A stretch of DNA of 64,000 nucleotides from Tolypeutes matacus (lineage: Eukaryota > Chordata > Mammalia > Cingulata > Chlamyphoridae), in NCBI GenBank assembly GCA_026826555.1, contig JAKSZT010053837.1, forward strand, positions 2,235,687 through 2,299,686, given 5' to 3'. The notes beneath the pieces are model-generated. The model worked only from the letters and a program-made list of their open reading frames with translations. It did not search any database and was not told where the DNA came from. Below, piece after piece: positions 23,001 to 35,000 of the stretch. The translations under genes were made by a program, and so were the position numbers. Position 1 is the first letter of the stretch; each line of letters opens with the position of its first letter.

Positions 23001-26000
23001 AAACAACAACAACAAACAAACAAACAAAAAAAAATGGAAAGAGGGAACAACCTGTACTAAAGCATATTGCAAAGGAAAATAAGTATTTTGGTACAGCTAG
23101 AGCAGAGATTTGCAAACTTTCTGTAAAGGGCCAGATAGTAAATATTTGTAGGCCATATGATCTCTGTTACAATTACTCAGTTCTGCCATTGTAGCGTGAA
23201 AGCAACCATAGGCAGTATGTAATGAATGGGCATGGCTGTGTTCCAATAAAACTTTAGTTACAAAAGCAGGTGGCAAACTAGACTTGGCTTACCAGCTAGG
23301 CTGTAGTTTGCAGATTCCTGAGTTAGAGTATAGGCACAGTAGTGGTATGGTCAGAGACAAGGATTGAAAGATAATCAGGGGTCAGATCACGATATGGTCT
23401 CACAAGCTAGGCTAAGAAATTTGGGTCAGTATTTTTCAAAGTGTGGAATAAAAAGAGACTGCTGCATTAAAATCTCTGGGGATGGGGTCTGGGAATTTGC
23501 CTTTTAACAGGCTTCCCAGTGGTAGTGGCTCCTCTGCTTAATGAAGTTTGAAACCAAGGCCATAGACATTGGGGAGCTGTTAAAGGATTTAAAAGCAGAG
23601 GTAACAAGATCAGATTTTTGTTTTTGAAGAAGGGAAGCTAATGGATATGGGGAAAACAGATTAGGATAAAGATGTGACAAGAATAGAGACAGGTGGTCCA
23701 GTTAGGAAAGAACATGGGTTTCAGCATATGAAACTGAGCTAAAATCTCAATTCTACCACTTTCAAGCTAATATGATTTTAGACAAACTATTTAATTTCTT
23801 TACTTAAAGATTTGCTGTGTTAACAATGAACCGATTGAGTTACTGTGAGAATTAAATGTCATGTATATGTGTATTAGTTAGCCAAAGGGTTGCTGATGCA
23901 AAATACCAGAAATCTGTTGACTTTTTTTTTTTTCTGGTAGAAAAGATTTTATTTTCATTCTAATCATCTTCTTTTTCTAATAATTTCTATAGTAAATGCC
24001 ATTTACTTGTATAAGATTTTTAAACCATTTTAAAACAGGAACCCCAATATATTGATAACATAGATTTCTAATCACATAAAGAGAATTTCAAAAGGAATAC
24101 AATTCAAGGAATACAATTCCTCACTATCCCAACCACAACAGCTCTTCTACTTCCTTTTCCCATGTTCTAGACTGGTCCTTGTACCTGAGCGTATTATATT
24201 TACATAATTATATTAATAGTCTACATTCACACGTGTGTCTGTTGGTTTTTATAATGGGTATTTATTTGAGGTAGAAGCTTACAGTCACAAGGCCATAAAG
24301 AGTAAGTTACTTCCCTCACCAAAGTCTCTTGCTACATGTTGGAGCAAGATGGCTGCTAGTCTCTGCAAGGGTTCAGCCTTCTTCTTCCTCCTAAGTCTCC
24401 ATGGTCCCGGCTTCTTCCAATCTCAACTGTAGGCTAGCGTAAGGCACATCTCTCTCCCTGGGTCTCATTTCTTCCTGGGCTTTCTCAGCTGTTCAGGGCT
24501 CTGGTCTCTTCAGCTGTAAACTATCAGGCAAACTGCTCGACTCTCACCCTGGGGCTCCAACGTCCAAAACTAAACTCTGTGTTCTCCTTCTTGTATTTAC
24601 TTCCCTGTCTTTGAGCATCCATTTATATAGCCCACAAAGGGGAGTCGGGGACTCAAACCAAGTTGCCCTAATGATGTGGTCAAAATAGCCCTAATCTTGA
24701 TTTAATAAAGTAAAAGTGAAACCTCTGAATCTAATACAATCTAATATGCCCAGAGGAACAGACCAGTTTACAAACACAATCCAGTATCTATTTTTGGAAT
24801 TCATAAACAATACCACAATATGTGACCCCATACTATAATAGGTTCTCAAAAAATGCTAGTCCTTTCTGTATCCTTAGCAGCTAAGTTAGATTGTATTAGC
24901 ATGTAGGTTGTGGTTGAGGCAGCATACATAAAATCTCTCAAGGATGAAGATTGTGGAGAGAAGAAAGAGCTAGAGAGACAGAGCCCTGGGAAACTCTAAA
25001 ATGTACAGGAGAGGGAAGCGGATGTGGCTCAATCAGTAGGGCTCCCGTTTACCATATGGGAGGCCCCGGGTTCGGTTCCCGGGGCCGGTTCCTGGGGCCT
25101 CCTGGTGAAGGCAAGCTGGCCCACGCAGCGCGGTGAGCTGACGCAGCAGGACGACCCAGCAAGGGAAGACAAGCAGACACAGAAAAATGCACAGCAAATG
25201 GACACAGCGAGCACAAGCAGCAAGGGGGGGATAAATGAATAAATAAATAAAAATCTTTAAAATGTACAGGAGAGGTTGAGGAATAGGATTCATCAAAATA
25301 CACTGAAAATTAGAGGTCAGAGATATAGGAGAACTGGAAGAAAAGGCTGCTATGACATCAGTCTAAAGATGGAAAGACTTTCAAAAAGGAATTTGGTCTA
25401 CAAGGTGAGGTGTTACCAAAAAAGGGTCAAATAAATTAAGTAGTGATAAAGTAGCCATTACACTTGGAAAATAGGAGATTATGAACCTAGCGAGAACAGT
25501 TTCAGTGGAGTGATGGGGCAGAAGCAAGAATGTAGTAGTTGAGGAAGAGGTGGGTAGGAAAGACGCAAAGACCATAAGTACAGACCATTCTTACCAAATC
25601 ATTTTTTAAGTTTCAGGCATTTCTAATATGTATAGTATTATATTTAGATGAAGTTATACTTAATTCTAGCTTCAAAAAATAATTGCTGTTTTTTGGGAAA
25701 AAAAGCACAGAAAGGAGAGGCAGGAGTTAACTCTCACTTCAGAGATGCCACCTCTTCTTTCTCCTGTTGACTAGAAAAACTGACTGAAAGGTTAACAGCA
25801 GGAAGATGAGATTAGATTTTCTCAATTTCTCAAACTCTGGCAAATAAAAGAAGAAAGTCTAGCCCACAGCTGTGAAGGAAGTTATGGGAGCCTTCACCCC
25901 AAATGAAAATGCAGCTACTTGTTTTTGTACATTTTTCTTTAAAGTGGTAAAGAGCAGTGGCTGGGCACATTCATATCTATCTTGTTTTTCTGTCATCAGT

Positions 26001-29000
26001 GAGTGGTAGCTTTTCACTTTATGTTTTTAAAAGAAAAGTAAAACAAGCTCTCTTGCTATTTTCCATTTTAGCTGAGGCTGCTGGTACCACTTCATGTAAT
26101 ACAATAATTCTTTTAAATGTATTAGCTTGAAACTTTTCTGGGTTGCCTTAAGAGTTAAAGCATCAGGATGTAAATTAGTGTAAATGGGTGGTAAAATAAT
26201 AAGAGTTCTTGTTTTCCAGATTTCATATCCCTTACCAGGGAGCATTTCTCCACAACTTCTGTAAACTGGTGGTGGTGGCTACTGTGTAAAAAGTAGAAGA
26301 CAGCCACTGTGCCTGAGGAGCCCACACTGTTTGGGGGAGATAGAACTTAAATATGTGAGACTGCTAAAAAAACAATATAAAATAACATAAATACAGTGTG
26401 ATATCAACTATGTGTTCTAGAAATTTGGAGAAGAAAAATGAAGGGCAGAGAGTGGGTGTGAGAGTGTCAGAGAAAGAGTGTCTTGAGCTGATCCTAACAA
26501 AAGAAAGCATAACATTTGCCCTTTGGATGGTGGGGGAATGGAGGAGAGAACAGTTAGAGAAATGGTGAGTATAGGTAGGAATGCAGGGGATGGGCTTCAG
26601 TGCTGAGGACCTTAAAGGAGCCTAGGCATGACTTGATAAGGAGGGTGCTTGCTGGGAATAATGAAAGAGAAATTGGCTTGGTGAGGGAAAGCCTAGAGAA
26701 GGTTGAATGGTAGCCCCCCAAAAGGTATGTCCATGCCCTAGTCCCTGGAACTTGTGATGAATGGTGAAAGATGTGACTAAGTTTGCTGCTGATTTAGTTT
26801 TAGATTTTGTCAAGGTCTTTTGCATTTATATTCTTAAGAAATATTGCTCTGTAGTTTTCTTATATCTTTGTCTGGTTTTGGTATCAGGGTAATATAGCCT
26901 TATAGAATGAGTTGGGAAACAGTCCCTTGTCTTCTCTTTTTTGGAAGTTCATGAAGGACTGGTGTTAATTCTTTAAACATTTAAAATTTACCAGTGAAGT
27001 CACCCAGGCCTGGATTTTCTTTGTGGGAAATGTTTTTTGTTTGTTTGTTTTTTAGAGATTTATTTATTTATTTGACTGCAACCCTGGACATCCTGTATGG
27101 TAGACGGGAGCCCAGTCGCTTGAGCCACATCTGCTTCCCTATGGGAAATGTTTAAATTACTAAATCAATACTAAATCAACCTATTAGAGTTCTGTCCATA
27201 TTTTCTATTCCTTCTTGAGACAGTTTTGGTAGTTTGAGTCTTTCTAGGAAATTGTCCATTTCATAGAGGTTACCTAATTTGTTGGCATACAATTGTTCAC
27301 AGTATTTCCTTATAATCCTTTCAAGATTTCTGTAAGGTTGGTAGTAAAGTCCCTTCTCAGTCCTGATTTTAGTATCTTGAATATTTTCTCTTTTTTTCTT
27401 GTTTTATCAAACTAAAGGTTTGTCAGTTTTGTTTCAAGGTATCAACTTTTTTTTTTTTTTTTAAAGATTTTATTTATTTATTCATTTATCCCCCCCTTGC
27501 TGCTTGTGCTCACTGGGTCAGCTAACCACGCCGTGCGGGCGGGCCTGCCTTCACCAGGAGGCCCCGGGAACCGAACCCGGGGCCTCCCATATGGTAAACG
27601 GGAGCCCTACTGATTGAGCCACAGCCGCTTCCCCGAGGTATCAACTTTTGATTTTGTTTTCTCTATTGCTTTTTTATTCTCTATTTTGTCTATCTCCACA
27701 CTAATCTTTATTATTTCCTTCCTTCTGCTTGCTTTAGGCTTTTTTTTTTTTTTAACAATTTATTGAAGTATATCATTCATACATGAACAAACATAAACTA
27801 TAAGTGTTCAGTAAACAACATGAACTTACAAAACAAACATGCATAACATCATGCAGGGCTCCCACACATCACCCCCCCCAACAAACACCCTGCATTGTTG
27901 TGAAACATTTGCTAACAAATCATGAAAGAAAAGCAAAGTATTACCACTAACTATAGTCCGTATCTTCCTCCCCTATACGTGTTTTTAAGGATTTATTTAT
28001 TTATTTGCTTTTATCCATTTTTACCCCACACCCACACCCATTTTTTGCTGTTTCTGTGTCCATTCACTGGGCAACTCTCTGTGTCTGTTTCCTGCCCTCT
28101 CTTCTCATCCTTCTCCTCCTGTCTTCACTGGGATTCGATCCTCAGAATCTCCGATGTGGGAGAGAGGCGTCCTACTGCCTGTGCCACCTTAGTTCCTGTT
28201 TTTTTGGTGTGTCTCGTCTTGGCTCTCCCTTGTGTCACTCTACTGTTATGTCATCATCTTGCTGCGTGGCTCGTGGGGCCTCGCGATACCCACGCACATG
28301 GCATGGCACCTCACCCGTGGACGGGGCCTGATGGCTCACCCATTCGCAGGGCCTGGCAGCGCATCTGCGCACAGGGCCTGATGGCCCACACACCTTCTAT
28401 ATTTTTCTTTTTCTCTTTTTTTTTTACCAGGAGGTCCCGGGGATCGAACCCAGGTCCCTCCATATGGGAGATGGACGCCCAACCACCCAAGCCACATCTG
28501 TCCCCCTGCTATGTCTCTTAAGGTTGACCAAAGATGCCCAAAGTTACAGTCTTTTCCCATACAGGATGGTCATATAATAAATCAGGCTTAGTTTATCACC
28601 AGCATTCTAAAAACCAGACCTAGGGAGAAAAACTATGCCTGGGGACACATGCATGGTTTCTAATATAGCGAATGTTTAGCCTACCCTGATTATTACAAAA
28701 TCAGGACAGTGAGACTATTCGCATAGGCTTACTTTGAAGTCTTGTTTTTTCTTTTACTTCTTTCTTTCTTTCTTTTTATTTAGAAGCTCTCTCTGAACTC
28801 CCTCTGTGTACTACTTTAGTTGCATCCCATACATTTTGTATGTTGTGTTTTCCTTTTCTTTCATCTCAAAGTATTTATCCCTTGTGATTTCTTTTTTGAC
28901 TATTGGTTATTTAGGAATGTCTTTTGTTTTTTATCTGTCATATTGATTAATTACTTATTACTGTATACTAAAATATAAATATATGACATAGTCCCAGGTT

Positions 29001-32000
29001 CTTACTTTCTAAAAGCTATCTAGTTTTATCTCGTCTCAAAGGAGAAAGTGTGAAAAACAGGTAGTTCAGAGAAAAGCAAGACTTTCACTCTTACTTACTT
29101 GTAATTGATAGGCTTTAACGTTTCTAACATATAATGAAGGTAGACTTAGTATTGTAGAGGCCCTACTGAAACCAAACATCTCTAATTTCCTACCTTTGTG
29201 AAAGAAGTTCTTTCTGGAGGGTAAGAGGATCAATAACTGGCAGGTTTCTTTTCTTAGTGGTGGGGATAGGGACACAGGCCTTCTGAATGTTTCCCTTTGG
29301 GCCACACTCAAGAGCAAAAGGCCTAATAACCCCAGCTCACATAAGTGTTCTGGGGGAAAAAAGAGGTAAAATGCATAGTGGGTAAAGAGGTACACTGTTT
29401 TAAAGCCAGCTATTTTAATTTGCACGTGGCTCTATGCCAATATAAATAAAATTGGAACTGGAAAAAAGTTAAATTTTGGAGTTATTTTTGTAGTTTCCTT
29501 TGGCGTTTGTGTTGGGACATAAAAATTAGTGCTTTCACTTAGCCACGTTCATTTGCTTCCTCACAGGAGAAGTAGAATGTGACAGTAAGGGGGGCAACAT
29601 GATTGTCACTGAATTTGTGAAAATGTTATGAAATTGGTAAAAATGTGTTTTTTTGGCCCAGAATTATTTAAGTAATTTGTGAGGTTGATTTCAGCTTTTA
29701 GTTCTTGGTTCCTGGTTTATAATTAACTTCCCTTATCTTTCCCCCAATCTTTATGGCTTATGAAACATATAAAGTTCAGTGTTGTTAATGCAACTAGTGT
29801 ACCAACCTGAATTTGTAATCTTCTCTTTTTGATTTGCCTTTAAAGCCTCAGCAATATTAGTGTCACTATACAGAGCTTATTCTATTAAGTTGATTTTCAG
29901 AAAGAGCTAGATATCATTTAGAGCCATGCCAGGTAAACTAAATGGATAATCAGACCCTTTGGGAATTTAAAAAATAATGTATGGTTCTAAAGCAGCAAAG
30001 CATACTGTGTTGTGGCTTATAAAAACTGGCCCCAAAGGTACTTCCAAAAGTGCTTTGAACAGTGGCATTATTGGAATAAATGTATCCCTTTTCAAGGTGA
30101 CTGCTTTAAAGACCATTTGTTTGAAGTGTAAGTTCTGGTTGACGTATTTAAACATTCATCATCTTTACATCATGGTTACATCCTTTAAAGAACTTGGGGA
30201 GGTCTCACAGCTAAATAATGAAGAAGATAAAATTACTTTGCCAGTCACCTAAAAATTGTGCCTAGGGAGGTCAATGAATCACAGGGATATTGAGAGGCTG
30301 TACTATGACATCAGTGGGAGCAGGTAGAAATCTAGTGAGACAGTCTAGGGTTTTAATTAAAGGCTTCTAAAGGTGAGAGAGGATTATCCTAAAGATTTCA
30401 GGAACTTCCTATGGGCTCCTTAGGGCTGTACAAATTTGAAGGAGAAATTCATGGCCAAATTGCTTAAAATACATATATATTAGGGCTAACCATTTTAAAC
30501 TTATATACACATTTTATATTGCTTCTAGTTGTAAACATTTAAAAATCATGAAAACGACAGATGAGAAAAAAGCTTTTAATAATCACATCAGACAGTAAGA
30601 TTCTCATTCACCTTCTGTTAACTTCTTTTCTTCTATGTATTCTTTTAAAATGTTGCAATCATACTGAACTCACAATTTTGAATATTGATTTTTTTACTTA
30701 TCATAATTATTTTCTCAAGCCAATAAAAATTCTTTATAAACAAAATATTTGGTAGTGATTCTTTAGTTTTTACTGCCACCTAATAAAAACTTAAATTATT
30801 TGTTCTCTCATATTCATGGTATCAGAAAGTATAAAAAAATTATAAGGCATAGATCCACAAGGCATTTGATGGAATTGTGTTTTCTTAGTTCCGTAGGCCT
30901 CATTTATTTATTATTTGTAAATATTCTCTTTGCTAAGATGGAGCTGTAGTTGCTTTCCTGGGCACAGAACTAGAGAAAAAATAATTCCTTCTCTCTCTTC
31001 CTGAAGATGGTTGGAGGCAAAGTAAAGAAGCCTGGTAAACGTGGTCGGAAACCAGCCAAAATTGACTTGAAGGCAAAACTTGAAAGAAGCCGACAGAGTG
31101 CAAGGGAATGCCGGGCCAGAAAGAAACTGAGATATCAGTATTTGGAAGAATTGGTGTCCAGTCGGGAAAGAGCCATATGTGCTCTCAGAGAGGAACTGGA
31201 AATGGTAAGAAAATATGTCAATAAATGTATGAAAAAAATCAACTTCAACTTAGTAGTCAAAGAAATATACTTTAAAACATGCAGATACCAGTTTTTACCT
31301 ATCCACTTGGCAAACACTGGAAAGAATATTAATCTGTTGGCCAAGATGTGGACAAATAAGCATTTTCATACACTGCTGGTATATGAATTCATTGAAAGAC
31401 TGTTTATGATAGCAAAACACTGAAAACTCAGATGTGCAACACCCAAATGTGTTAACATGTTAAAAAGTAACAACTATATTCGTATATTATACCACTTTGC
31501 AGCCAGTAAAAATTACAATGCACATATGTATTTACTGATATAGAAAGATGTTCACAATATATTGCTAGGTAGAAAAAGCAATATAATTATGCATGGTTTG
31601 ATCCCATTTGTGTTTAAACGTATATATTTATTTAACATGTTTTATTCTTTCATTTATTATTTAATTCATTTAGATTTTGGATAATGGCTATGGAAATGTA
31701 AAGGGGAGTAGGTAAAAGAGAATTAAAACTGTGTTGCTGGGGGGTCGAGTGTGGCTCAACTGGTTGGGCGTCCGTCTCCCATATGGAGGGACCCGGGTTC
31801 GATCCCCGGGACCTCCCGGTAAAAAAAAAAAAACAAAACTGTGTTGCTGTGAGTTTAGGGAGGAGGTGAGATGCAGGAGAAGAGAAAGGTGGCACTACCA
31901 TGAGGGTTGCAAAACTGGGACAGGCTATCTCAGGTTTTTTTGAAGGTAAGAAATAAGGTTGGCACATGAGGAGAGTCCAAATATACACAATTCATTAGTT

Positions 32001-35000
32001 TGTTTCTTTAATATGTTGAATTTAATTTACACTGTAAATTATTCCATTGTGTGTGTATATCACTGTTTATCTATTCATTGGTTGATGGACACTTGGGTTG
32101 TTTCCATCTTTTGGCAATTGTGAATAACACCGCTATGAACATCAGTGTGCAGATGTCTGTTTGTGTCACAGTCTTCAGTTCTTCTGGATATATTCCTAGT
32201 AGGAATTGCTGGATCATATGGCAGTTCTATATTTAGCTTCCTGAGGAACTGCCAAACTGTCTTCCACAGAGGCTGCACCATTTTATAATCCCATCAACAG
32301 TGAAGGAGTGTTCCTATTTCTCCACAGCCTCTCCAGCACGTATTGTTTTCTGTTTTTTTAATAATGGCCATTCTATGTGGTATGAGATGATATCTCATTG
32401 TCACTTTAATTTGCATTTCCCTAATAGCTAGTGATATTGAACATTTTTTCATGTGCTTTTTGGCTATTTGTATTTCCTCTTTGGGGAAATGCCTATTTAA
32501 GTCTTTTGCATAATTTTTTTAAAAACTTTATTTGTACATTTAATAATTGAAAATATAAACAATTAAAAACTAAAAAGTAAACACAGATGAATAAGTATAT
32601 ACATTTCTCAATTAAATGTACTGGATACATATAAATTTTTTTTTTTTATCAAACAGTATGTTACACAATATATTTGGTTCATAGTAACGCATTCATACAG
32701 TATTTGTCCTTTTGTGTCTGGCTTGCTTCACTCAACATAATGTCCTCCAGGTTCATCCAAGTTGCCATATTTTTGCCTATTTTTTAATTGCTATCCGATA
32801 TATTTTTCATATCAAATATTGTGTTTTTCATTTCTAGAAGTTCCATTTGGGTTGTTTTAAAAAAGTTTCCATTTCTCTACTCATTATGTTTTCCTTTAGA
32901 TCTTTGAATGTATTATAAATGTTTTAATGTCATTGTTTAGTAATTCCATCATCTCTAGGTCATTTGTGGATCTGTTTTACGACTGATTTTTCTTCTGGTT
33001 ATGACTCACATTTTTCTGTTTCTTTTTATGTCTAGTAATTTTTATTGGATGGTGGACATTATGAATGGTACATTGTTGAGTTTCCAGATTTTGTTGTCTT
33101 TCTTTATAAAGCACTGAATTTCATTGTGGCAGGATACCAAGTAATACGTTGATCACTTTAATTCTTTTGAGAATTATTTATAAGCTTTGTTTGGGCAGGT
33201 CTAGAGTAGTCTTTACTTTAGGACTAGTTTAACCTTAATACTAAGGTGTGATCCTTCTGAGTCTTTACTCAATGTTCAAGTATTCCATAAGGCCTCTGTC
33301 CTCTGACTGCATGGAATTCAATTGTGTAAGCTCTGGGAATTGTTCAGCTTACAGCTTTCTGGTAGTCCTTTCCCTAGCCTTGTGGAGTTTCGCTCTATGC
33401 ATGCATAGTTTGGAATTCTGCAACAGACTGAATAAGACCCCATGCAGATTTCTGGAGCTCTTTCTCTGCATAGCTCCCTCCTCTCCACTACTCTGCCTTT
33501 CAAATTTCTAATACCTCAGCCTCTCCAAACTTTAGTCTCTGTCTTCTCAACTCAGACAGACTGTCTTATTCTACTTAAATCCCTTCCTGTGCCACAGTTC
33601 TTCCAAGAAAAAGGCTGGGTGATTTTAGGGCTCACTCATTTGTTTCTCTTATTTTTTGAGATCATACTCCTATACTGCCATTGGCTGAATGTCTGAAAAT
33701 AACTGTCTCATATATTTTGTTTAGTTTCCTAGTTGTTTACAGTGAGAAGGGATATTTAGTACCATTACTCCAATGTGGCCAAAAGTGGAAGTCCAATTTT
33801 CTCTAATTTTTTTAACATTACAAATTATACTTCAGTAAATATCCTTGTAAATAATACCCTTACCTACTTTCCACATCACTTTAAGGTAAATTTTGAAAAT
33901 ATCTCCTTGTAAAAAGGTAATATGATTGTTAATTTAATTCTTACTAAAAACATTACCATTTATTGCTTTTTTGTTTGTTTTTAAAATGTGATTTAATATT
34001 GCCATCAAACTTTAAAAGGAATTTAAAAGTAATGTATTTTTTAAAAAGGAGGGGTTGTTGTATACTAGTTACTTTCAATTACCTTAGGAAAAGTTATTTT
34101 TAAAATCAATTTTAGTGAGATATAAGTTAGATACAAAAAATACACCCATTTTAAGCATCCAGTTCAATGAGTTTTGACAAATGTACACAGCAATGAAACC
34201 ATCAACACAATCAAGATGTAGAATGTTCCCATTACCACAGGATGAACCTTTGTGTCCCTTCCCAGTCTATCCCTGCCACCCATCACACTAAAAACCAGTT
34301 TTTAAAAAAAAAAAAATTTTTTTTTAATTAAAGTGTTTGTTATACAGTCATAATGATTATGTTATGAGTTAATAGTAGACATCACTTTATTTCCAGTTCT
34401 CAATTCAGAATAGGATCCCCTATATATAAAACCTTATATAGAAATAATGATGTTTTATATATATGCACATTTACAAATATATTAATTAAATAATAAATAT
34501 TTAGTGATCATGAACTATGTGCCTTGTACTATGCCTGGCCCTAGGGTTACAATTACGTGTAAGAGTATCCCTGCTGGGTATGGAAAAAATGTACCAAGTG
34601 TTCGCTCTAGACCATAGTTTGTGATAATAGTCTGATGATATTATCTCATAATCTGTAACAAATGTTCTACAATATAGTGTGTTGGTGGAGGGGTGTTGTT
34701 TGGGAATTGTACACATGTACATGATTGTTTTGTAAGTTCACAACTTCTCTAATAAAAATATATCTTAAAAAAGAAAGAGAATACTCTAGGGACTGAATAA
34801 CATAGTGAACCCAGAGGTGGATAAAAAATAAAAATAAAAAAAGAATGTCCCTGCCACCCTGTAGCTTATAGTCTAGTTCAGGGGTTCTTAACCTTTTTTT
34901 GTTCCACAGACCCCTTTGCCAGTGAGGTGAAAACCGTGGACCCCTTACTAAGTCCACACTATTCTGTGTATTATTTAATAAATATATCACACCCATACCA

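Larger units (their letters stand above)
26790..28960 (-). mobile_element. antisense L1 ORF2 (reverse-transcriptase region) with nested insertions
   Basis: L1 ORF2 antisense pieces at 26790-27035, 27142-27450, 27636-27735 and 28760-28960 (for example TAGAATGAGTTGGGAAACAG, TCCTTCTTGAGACAGTTTTG, TCTTTATTATTTCCTTCCTT, TGCATCCCATACATTTTGTA). Between them lie SINEs at 27036-27141, 27451-27635 and 27985-28508 and an L1 3' end at 27736-27984. The piece 28509-28759 is unassigned. Confidence 0.75.

Noticed and set aside
27922..28521. 199-codon open frame on the + strand, the longest in the window
   Set aside because: It runs antisense across a composite SINE and part of an L1 end; its apparent protein is a by-product of repeat sequence.
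29975..30145. Possible mariner transposase C-terminus
   Set aside because: Similarity is limited to a short phrase around AAAGTGCTTTGAACAGTGGC; no inverted ends or TA duplication were found.
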